Positions 43,286 to 49,461 of a stretch of DNA of 64,000 nucleotides are shown in pieces. The stretch is from positions 1 through 64,000 of the forward strand of contig JAQSYI010000021.1 of the NCBI GenBank assembly GCA_029256185.1, given 5' to 3'. The stretch comes from Paenibacillaceae bacterium. GTDB taxonomy: Bacteria > Bacillota > Bacilli > Paenibacillales > NBRC-103111. Both the position numbers and the translations under genes were made by a program. Each line of letters opens with the position of its first letter. The first letter of the stretch is position 1. The notes beneath the pieces were generated by a model. That model did not search any database. It was not told the origin of the DNA and was given only the letters and a program-made list of their open reading frames with translations.

Positions 43286-45247
43286 ATGGGAGAGAAGCGG
43301 CTGAAGCCGGATCTGAGGAAGGCGTTGGCAGAACAGGTGCTGACAGGCGACGGGGCAATGGGCACTTATCTGTACCAGTTGGGCTTTCCCGTCGGTGTTT
43401 CGTACGAGGAATTCAATCTGGAGAAGCCGGATGTGATCGCAGACATCCACCGGCGTTATTATGAAGCCGGGGCCCGCGTCATTGAAACCAATACTTACTC
43501 CGCCAGCAGGGACAAGCTGTCCAAGTTCGGGCTGGAGCAGGATGCGGCTGCCATTAACCGGGCGGGAGTGGCGCTGGCCAGGCAGGCCGCCGGAGCCGAC
43601 GCGTATGTGCTGGGAGCCATCGGGGCATTATCCGGCGGACGCAAGCGTCCTGCCGGCCGGGAGCGGGTTTTGTCCAATGTGCGGGAGCAGGCGGAGATCT
43701 TGCTTGAAGCCGGAGCGGACGGCATTATTCTGGAGACCTTCTATATGCTGGAGGAATTAGAGGCTGCGTTGCAGGCTGTGCGTGCAATAAGCACGGATGT
43801 GCCTGTCATCTGCCAATTCGCGACGGACGGAGGCGGGCTGACGCTTGACGGCGTGGCCTATGCCCAGGCTGCCGCGCGTTTGAAGGATGCGGGGGCGGAT
43901 GTATTCGGCTTTAACTGCCATAGCGGTCCGGGAGGAATTATGCGGGCGTTGGACCGTCTGCAGGAGGAAGCCGGGACCAAGGAGAATGTTCTGCCGCTGT
44001 CTGTCTACCCCAATGCGGGACTGCCGGGAATCGTGGATGGACGCTATGCGTATCTGGCCACCCCGGAATATCTGGCCCAGACGGCGCTTCGGTTTGCAGC
44101 CGCGGGAGCCAGGATCGTCGGGGGCTGCTGCGGCACCACGCCGGAGCATATTGCAGCAATGGCCGCCGCTCTGCGGGATTATGTGCCGGAGGCGTCTGCA
44201 CCGGGGGCGTCTCCGTCTGCGCGGGCATCTGCTATGACCCCTCCTGCCATCGTTGTGGCAGACAGAAATAATCATCTTGCCGTTACGGCCCCGGCAGAAG
44301 CAGCGGGAGGAGCGTCGGGCGGGGAGTCTACGATTCTGGACCAGGTCCGGAAACGGAGAACCGTCGTCGTGGAACTGGATTCCCCCAGAGATCTGGCTAC
44401 CGCCAAGTTCATGAGCGGGGCAGCCGCTCTTAAGGAAGCCGGAGCGGATGCTGTCACCATGGCGGACAACTCCTTGGCCCAGACCCGGATGAGCAATCTC
44501 TCCATGGGATATCTGGTGAAGGACCGCCTGGGAATACGCCCGCTCTTGCATGTCGCCTGCCGGGACCGGAACCTGATCGGCACCCAGAGCCACCTGATGG
44601 GACTGCATGCGCTTGGCATCAATCACGTGCTGGCGATTACCGGCGATCCGGCCGGTGTGGGAGACCTGCCCGGTTCCAGTTCCGTGTTCGATCTGAACTC
44701 TCTTGAGCTGATCCGTATGACCAAGCAATTAAATGAAGGAATTGCTTTTTCGGGCAAACCGCTGAAGCAGAAAGCCAATTTTGTGGTGGGAGCAGCCTTT
44801 GATCCCAATGTGAGGCATCTGGATAAGGCTGTGAAGCGGATGGAAAAGAAGCTTGCGGCCGGTGCCGATTACTTCATGACCCAGCCGGTGTACGATGCTG
44901 CCGCAGTCGAGCAGTTGTACCAGGCGACCAGGCACATCCCGGTGCCTATCTTCGTAGGGGTGATGCCGCTGATCAGCGGCAGAAACGCCGAATACCTTCA
45001 TAACGAGGTGCCTGGCATCCGGATACCCGACTCTATCCGCAAGGCCATGTCGGGGTTGGAGGGAGAGGCGGGACGCAGCATGGGCGTCCAGATTGCCAAG
45101 GAGCTGCTTGACGCCATTATCAGCCGGTTCCACGGGATTTATCTAATGACGCCGATGCTGTTTTTCCCTATGACCGCAGAGCTGACCCGCTATGTGAAGG
45201 AAAGCCGCATTGCCACTTGTACCCTGCCCAAAAATGAATTAGAATAG
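43286..45247 (+). CDS. Bifunctional homocysteine S-methyltransferase / 5,10-methylene-THF reductase
   Basis: 653-residue fusion. The N-terminal half (1 to about 290) is a zinc-dependent homocysteine methyltransferase with DGAMGTYL near 22 and the zinc Cys residues (FNCHSGPGG, Cys211; GGCCGTTPEH, Cys281/282). The C-terminal half (about 350-650) is an FAD-containing methylenetetrahydrofolate reductase (ITGDPAG, ADYFMTQPVYD, PIFVGVMPL). Together they make methyl-THF and methionine; the architecture equals B. subtilis YitJ and needs no cobalamin domain. The linker (290-345) is Ala/Pro-rich. An AGAGAGG precedes the ATG. It sits between dapF and yloC, spacing 42 and 20 bp. No SAM riboswitch is visible upstream. 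Confidence 0.92.
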   Translation: MGEKRLKPDLRKALAEQVLTGDGAMGTYLYQLGFPVGVSYEEFNLEKPDVIADIHRRYYEAGARVIETNTYSASRDKLSKFGLEQDAAAINRAGVALARQAAGADAYVLGAIGALSGGRKRPAGRERVLSNVREQAEILLEAGADGIILETFYMLEELEAALQAVRAISTDVPVICQFATDGGGLTLDGVAYAQAAARLKDAGADVFGFNCHSGPGGIMRALDRLQEEAGTKENVLPLSVYPNAGLPGIVDGRYAYLATPEYLAQTALRFAAAGARIVGGCCGTTPEHIAAMAAALRDYVPEASAPGASPSARASAMTPPAIVVADRNNHLAVTAPAEAAGGASGGESTILDQVRKRRTVVVELDSPRDLATAKFMSGAAALKEAGADAVTMADNSLAQTRMSNLSMGYLVKDRLGIRPLLHVACRDRNLIGTQSHLMGLHALGINHVLAITGDPAGVGDLPGSSSVFDLNSLELIRMTKQLNEGIAFSGKPLKQKANFVVGAAFDPNVRHLDKAVKRMEKKLAAGADYFMTQPVYDAAAVEQLYQATRHIPVPIFVGVMPLISGRNAEYLHNEVPGIRIPDSIRKAMSGLEGEAGRSMGVQIAKELLDAIISRFHGIYLMTPMLFFPMTAELTRYVKESRIATCTLPKNELE

Positions 45248-45267
45248 ATTATTGGATGTGATGAAGC

Positions 45268-46149
45268 ATGTTGCGCAGTATGACAGGCTTTGGCCAAGCC
45301 GGCCGCATTGCCTCCGGGTACCGGATTCAGGTCGAGGTAAAATCGGTTAACCACCGATATACCGAGATAGCGGTCCGGATGCCCCGTGAATGGTTTGTAT
45401 ATGAAGAGGCTGTCAAGAAGCAGGTTTCCCGTGAGGTTAAGCGGGGGCGTGTGGATGTATTCGTGAATCTGGAGCGTGACGGACCATCCGGCAAGCGTGT
45501 GGAGTTGGACTGGGATTTGGCTCAGGGTTATGCCGATGCCGCCCGCCAGTTGAAGGAACGGCTGGGGCTGCAGGAGGAACTGAGGCTTCCCGATCTGCTG
45601 GTCATGCCGGATGTGGTGAAAGTCATGGATCAGCATGCAGCTAGTGATGAACAACTGGGAAGCGAGCTGCTTTCTTGTGTACAGGAGGCGGTAAGCGGGC
45701 TTGCGGCCATGCGTATGGCCGAAGGTGCTCATTTGCTTGCAGATCTGGATAGACGGCTTGGTGTGCTGAAGGGATATCATGCCGGAATAGCGGCAATTGC
45801 CCCTCAGGCGGCAGAGCAATACCGCATCAAGTTTGTTTCCCGTCTTCAGGATTTACTCGGACAGGTGCCCCAGGATGAGAATCGTATTACCATGGAGGCC
45901 GCCATTTTTGCAGACCGGTGCAGCATTGATGAGGAACTGATCCGGCTCGCCAGCCATTTCAACCAGTTTGGTCTGCTCTTGCACGGAGAGGAACAGGCGG
46001 GACGCAAGCTGGATTTTCTGATTCAGGAGATGAACCGGGAGATTAATACCATCGGCTCCAAGGCCAATCATGCCGAGCTTTCGACCCTTGTGGTGGAAAT
46101 GAAGGCGGAGCTGGAAAAAATCCGTGAGCAAGTACAAAATATCGAATAA
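45268..46149 (+). CDS. yloC: YicC/YloC family endoribonuclease
   Basis: 293-residue protein of the YicC family (B. subtilis YloC, E. coli YicC), recently associated with RNA cleavage; long known as a stress-induced protein needed at high temperature or in stationary phase. The signature MLRSMTGFGQA at the start and the C-terminal DUF1732-like region (EENRITMEAAIFADRCSIDEEL, then GRKLDFLIQEMNREINTIGSKA) are typical. GGATGTGATG precedes the ATG. It lies 20 bp after the methionine gene, and 122 bp before remA, in the same order as in Bacillus (yloC-remA-gmk). Confidence 0.93.
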   Translation: MLRSMTGFGQAGRIASGYRIQVEVKSVNHRYTEIAVRMPREWFVYEEAVKKQVSREVKRGRVDVFVNLERDGPSGKRVELDWDLAQGYADAARQLKERLGLQEELRLPDLLVMPDVVKVMDQHAASDEQLGSELLSCVQEAVSGLAAMRMAEGAHLLADLDRRLGVLKGYHAGIAAIAPQAAEQYRIKFVSRLQDLLGQVPQDENRITMEAAIFADRCSIDEELIRLASHFNQFGLLLHGEEQAGRKLDFLIQEMNREINTIGSKANHAELSTLVVEMKAELEKIREQVQNIE

Positions 46150-46172
46150 GCGGGAACGAATCCGGCGATAAT

Positions 46173-46200
46173 GGAATAACGCCTATTCCTTCCTTTTATT
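46173..46200 (+). terminator. Weak terminator-like hairpin after yloC
   Basis: GGAATA (46173-46178) / TATTCC (46184-46189) with a 5-base loop, then TTCCTTTTATT. The stem is only 6 bp. Confidence 0.35.
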
Positions 46201-46271
46201 CCCATAATTCTGCCGCTGCCGGCTTAATACCCTTATGTCCACAGGGACCGGTAAGGGCGAGGAGGACCAAG

Positions 46272-46532
46272 ATGGCCATTAAACTTATCAACATCGGATT
46301 CGGGAACATCGTATCCGCCAACCGCATCATCTCCATCGTAAGCCCGGAATCTGCGCCCATCAAGAGAATCATTCAAGAAGCCAGGGACCGCCATATGCTG
46401 ATTGATGCAACGTACGGAAGAAGAACCAGGGCCGTCATTATTACGGACAGTGATCATGTGATTTTGTCTGCGGTCCAGCCCGAAACCGTCGCCCATCGAC
46501 TCTCTAACAAGGACGATGACAATGACGAATAA
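46272..46532 (+). CDS. remA: RemA family regulator of biofilm and extracellular matrix genes
   Basis: 86-residue DNA-binding protein of the RemA/DUF370 family (B. subtilis YlzA), which activates matrix operons and osmoprotection genes and forms ring-shaped oligomers. The sequence KLINIGFGNIVSANRIISIVSPESAPIKR and the ATYGRRTRAVIITDSDHVILSAVQPET block match the family closely. GAGGAGG precedes the ATG by 6 bases. Its end overlaps the start of gmk by 11 nt. The acidic C-terminal NKDDDNDE extends slightly past the conserved core. Confidence 0.95.
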   Translation: MAIKLINIGFGNIVSANRIISIVSPESAPIKRIIQEARDRHMLIDATYGRRTRAVIITDSDHVILSAVQPETVAHRLSNKDDDNDE

Positions 46533-47142
46533 GAATAGAGGCATTCTCTTGGTGCTGTCAGGACCTTCGGGAGTGGGCAAGGGGACTGTGTGCGCCGCGT
46601 TGCGCGGCATGGATACGGAATTGGTATACTCCGTGTCTGCAACCACCCGTTCCCCCCGTCAGGGCGAGACCGAAGGCGTGAATTATTTCTTCCGGTCCCG
46701 CGACCAGTTCAACGCCATGATTGAAGCCGATGAACTGCTGGAGTATGCGCAATACTGCGGCAATTATTACGGAACGCCGCGTGAATTCGTAGAGAATACA
46801 CTGGCTTCCGGACGTGATATTATTCTTGAGATTGAAGTGCAAGGCGCATTGAAGGTGAAGGAAAAGTTCCCCGAAGGGGTATTCATCTTCCTTCTGCCGC
46901 CTTCTCTTGATGAGTTGCAAAGCCGGATTGTGACCCGCGGCACCGAAACGGAAGAGGTCATCCAGAGCCGGATGAGGATTGCCCGCGACGAGCTCCGGCT
47001 GATGGAGCATTATCATTACGCTATCGTCAACGATCAAGTGGAAGCGGCCTGCAGCAGGATTCAAGCTATTCTGGCAGCCGAGCATTGCCGCAAGGATCGG
47101 ATGGTCCCGACTATAAAAAAATGGATTGAAGAGGTGCAATGA
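46522..47142 (+). CDS. gmk: Guanylate kinase
   Basis: 206-residue enzyme phosphorylating GMP to GDP. The P-loop GPSGVGKGTV lies near residue 14; GMP-binding residues occur in SATTRSPRQGETEGVNYFF; FLLPPSLDEL and the C-terminal helical lid follow. ATG 46522 is chosen (AAGGA 8 bases upstream) over ATG 46516, which lies too close to it. Overlaps remA and is followed immediately by rpoZ. Confidence 0.95.
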   Translation: MTNKNRGILLVLSGPSGVGKGTVCAALRGMDTELVYSVSATTRSPRQGETEGVNYFFRSRDQFNAMIEADELLEYAQYCGNYYGTPREFVENTLASGRDIILEIEVQGALKVKEKFPEGVFIFLLPPSLDELQSRIVTRGTETEEVIQSRMRIARDELRLMEHYHYAIVNDQVEAACSRIQAILAAEHCRKDRMVPTIKKWIEEVQ

Positions 47143-47143
47143 T

Positions 47144-47368
47144 ATGCTGTATCCATCAATAGACAAGCTGCTTGAAAAAGTGGACAGCAAGTACTCCCTT
47201 GTGGTGGCCGCTTCCAAAAGAGCCCGCATGCTCAAGGAAAACGCACGGACGGATCTCAAGGGCCCCAAGGCCCACAAGCATGTGGGTGTCGCGCTGGAGG
47301 AGCTTCACGGCGACTATATCCAGTTCGAGAAGTCCCAGAACCGCGACAACGGACCCAACTTAAAGTAA
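47144..47368 (+). CDS. rpoZ: RNA polymerase omega subunit
   Basis: 74-residue omega subunit that helps assemble RNA polymerase. MLYPSIDKLLEKVDSKYSLVVAASKRARML and the ALEEL segment near 55 are family features. ATG 47144 begins 1 bp after the gmk stop and has GAGGTG 7 bases upstream; a longer frame from 47126 is an artefact of overlap with gmk. Last gene of the remA-gmk-rpoZ unit, ended by a strong terminator. Confidence 0.95.
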   Translation: MLYPSIDKLLEKVDSKYSLVVAASKRARMLKENARTDLKGPKAHKHVGVALEELHGDYIQFEKSQNRDNGPNLK

Positions 47369-47375
47369 GTCATGG

Positions 47376-47407
47376 ATAACAACCGTCTTGGCGGTTGTTA
47401 TTTTTTT
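47376..47407 (+). terminator. Rho-independent terminator after rpoZ
   Basis: Perfect 10-bp stem ATAACAACCG / CGGTTGTTAT around TCTTGG, then TTTTTT. Confidence 0.95.
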
Positions 47408-47414
47408 CAAAAAA

Positions 47415-47497
47415 CCAGAAAGTGTAAACGCGGGGAAGTTGCTCGATTTCTAGACAAACTACGGGTTCGTGGGACGCCGCTAGGCGTTTATCCTCGA
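47415..47497 (+). repeat. Structured dispersed repeat, copy C
   Basis: Starts CCAGAAAGTGTAAACG and ends GGACGCCGCTAGGCGTTTATCCTCGA-like; the last part matches copy A at nearly every base. TAAACGC (47424) pairs with GCGTTTA (47484). The middle differs more than A and B differ from each other. Further fragments of the left end (ATCAGAAAGTATAC near 47501, CAGGAAGTATAAAGCC near 47614) follow, suggesting several decayed copies in a row. Confidence 0.7.
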
Positions 47498-47693
47498 AGG
47501 ATCAGAAAGTATACTATCAACGTCTCTCAGGTACTCTCAGGTCCGTAGGGTTTATCATAAATCCTCAGGAAGAATATACTTCGTAGGAAGGTGAGCCCTT
47601 TCTGAGAATCCCCAGGAAGTATAAAGCCGCAAAGTGGAGGTTGCTTCTTCTGGCTGGTGTTGTATCAGGAGCTGAGAGGAGCCAAAGCGGTGG

Positions 47694-47854
47694 CAGAGTA
47701 ACTGGAGATGGCGGGGCGGAGTAACTGGGGTTGGCAGAGCGGAGTAACTGGAGTTGACGGGGCAGAGTAACTGGAGTTGGCGGGGCAGAGTAACTGGAGA
47801 TGGCGGGGCGGAGTAACTGGGGTTGGCAGAGCGGAGTAACTGGAGTGGGTGCTC
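47694..47854. repeat. 23-bp tandem repeat, seven copies
   Basis: Units start at 47694, 47717, 47740, 47763, 47786, 47809 and 47832. Each starts C(A/G)GAGTAACTGG(A/G)G and differs at a few positions; the fifth/sixth units duplicate the first/second almost exactly, so a three- to four-unit block was amplified. The period is not a multiple of 3, and there is no start signal, so it is not coding. Confidence 0.9.
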
Positions 47855-47937
47855 AATGAGCTGCTAAGAGCGGGTTGGTGCGGTGTTTTCTGCGGCGTTT
47901 GCAAGGGATGCGAGTTCATAAGAGCTCTCAAGAAACT

Positions 47938-48131
47938 TAGCGGAAAAAATTTCCGTTATACGGCAATTATCCGGTAATCTAATGAAATTAACGGAAAAAA
48001 TTTCCGCTAATTCCGCCAAAACCGGATTTTTGGGTCGTTTTTCGAGAGTTAGCCGGGAATAGCGGAAAAAATTTCCGTTAAACTAGAGCCAATTGAGCAT
48101 TTTGCAGAAATAACGGAAAAAATTTCCGTTA
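47938..48131. repeat. Four palindromes CGGAAAAAATTTCCG
   Basis: The near-palindrome AA/GCGGAAAAAATTTCCGTTA occurs at about 47938-47958, 47990-48010, 48061-48080 and 48112-48131, spaced about 50-70 bp. No gene lies between rpoZ and coaBC; the remaining sequence is AT-rich. Confidence 0.85.
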
Positions 48132-48217
48132 AACGAAGCAAAGGCTGGCTTAAAGGCAAAAGCTAAAGGCAAAACTCAAGAGCATCTTTTGCAGCGCCCT
48201 CCTACTCAGACGAATTA

Positions 48218-48223
48218 TATAAT
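48218..48223 (+). promoter_or_regulatory. Possible -10 element of coaBC
   Basis: Perfect TATAAT 20 bp before the coaBC start codon, but no acceptable -35 at 16-18 bp. A leader this short would place the Shine-Dalgarno site near the transcript start. Confidence 0.35.
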
Positions 48224-48242
48224 GGAGAGGATGGGGATTCAT

Positions 48243-49457
48243 ATGTTACGGGGAAAATCGGTTATATTGGGCGTTTGCGGCGGGATTGCGGCATACAAGG
48301 CGGCTGCGCTGTGCAGCAAGCTGGTGCAGGCCGGAGCGGTGGTGCAGGTGATCATGACGGAATCTGCGGCCAAGCTGGTACAGCCGCTGACCTTTCAGGC
48401 GCTGTCCAAGCATCATGTGATCGTGGACGCCTTCGAGGAAAACGATCCGGCGGTGATCACCCATGTGGATGTTGCAGACAGCGCTGATCTGGTGATTATC
48501 GCGCCGGCGACTGCCAATATTATCAGCAAGATGGCCCATGGTTTGGCGGATGACATGCTCAGCACCACGATGCTGGTGACCCGCGCGCCGGTTATGGTGG
48601 CACCTGCGATGAACGTTCATATGTATGACCATCCGGCGGTGCAGGCCAACATGAGAACGCTGCTGGAACGGGGAATTTATTTTATTGATGCCGGGGTGGG
48701 CCAACTGGCCTGCGGCTATGTGGGCAAGGGGCGGCTGGCTGAGCCCGAACAGATCGTGGCGGCGGCGGAAGGGCTGCTTGCCCAGCTTGAGCACAAGCCT
48801 CTGGCCGGCAAAAAGGTGCTGGTCACCGCCGGAGGCACCGTGGAGCGGATTGATCCTGTCCGTTATCTGACCAATGATTCCTCGGGAAAAATGGGATTTG
48901 CCGTAGCGGAGGCGGCGCGGGATCTGGGAGCATCCGTAACAGTCATTGCCGGACGAACCAGTGTTCACGCACCTGGAGGAGTGGAAGTGGTACGGGTCCA
49001 ATCGGCGCTGGAAATGCTGGACGCCGTGCTGAACAGGCTGGAGGAGGCCGATGTGGTGGTGAAAGCGGCTGCTGTAGCCGATTACCGCCCTGCTGCACCA
49101 GCGGAGCAGAAAATCAAGAAGCACGGGGAGACGCTGACTCTTGAATTGGTGAAGAACCCGGACATCCTGCTTGAAATCGGCAAGCGCAAGACCAATCAAT
49201 TCATTGTAGGCTTCGCCGCAGAAACAGAAAATTTGGAGAAGAACGCCTTGGACAAACTGCAGCGCAAAAATTGCGATCTCCTGGTCGCCAATGATGTGAC
49301 CGTTGATGGGGCAGGCTTCGGTTCAGATACCAATCAAATCACCATCTACGGGCGCGATGGTCTGATCATGCCGCTGGCTATGGCCACCAAGCGGGAGGCG
49401 GCAGATCAACTGCTGGGCTTGATCGCCCAACGGATTCAAGGGAGAACGGAGGATTGA
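48243..49457 (+). CDS. coaBC: Bifunctional phosphopantothenoylcysteine decarboxylase/synthase
   Basis: 404-residue fusion enzyme for two steps of coenzyme A synthesis. The N-terminal flavoprotein domain CoaC (1 to about 185) has GVCGGIAAYKA, PATANIISKMAHGLADD and PAMNVHMYDHPAV, and ends with ACGYVGKGRLAEP, the catalytic Cys loop. The C-terminal CoaB domain (about 190-400) has the CTP-binding VTAGGTVERIDPVRYLTNDSSGKMG and the Asn/Lys motif region near AAVADYRP. The ATG at 48243 follows GAGAGGATGGGG. First gene of the coaBC-priA-def-fmt-rsmB run. Confidence 0.94.
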   Translation: MLRGKSVILGVCGGIAAYKAAALCSKLVQAGAVVQVIMTESAAKLVQPLTFQALSKHHVIVDAFEENDPAVITHVDVADSADLVIIAPATANIISKMAHGLADDMLSTTMLVTRAPVMVAPAMNVHMYDHPAVQANMRTLLERGIYFIDAGVGQLACGYVGKGRLAEPEQIVAAAEGLLAQLEHKPLAGKKVLVTAGGTVERIDPVRYLTNDSSGKMGFAVAEAARDLGASVTVIAGRTSVHAPGGVEVVRVQSALEMLDAVLNRLEEADVVVKAAAVADYRPAAPAEQKIKKHGETLTLELVKNPDILLEIGKRKTNQFIVGFAAETENLEKNALDKLQRKNCDLLVANDVTVDGAGFGSDTNQITIYGRDGLIMPLAMATKREAADQLLGLIAQRIQGRTED

Positions 49458-49461
49458 CCAC

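Noticed and set aside
47694..47854. Possible CRISPR array
   Set aside because: The units are head-to-tail without unique spacers and no cas gene is present, so it is a simple tandem repeat.
47665..47931. 88-codon open frame on the minus strand across the 23-bp repeats
   Set aside because: Its repeated SSYSA/PVTP peptide merely translates the non-coding 23-bp units in successive frames; no start signal.
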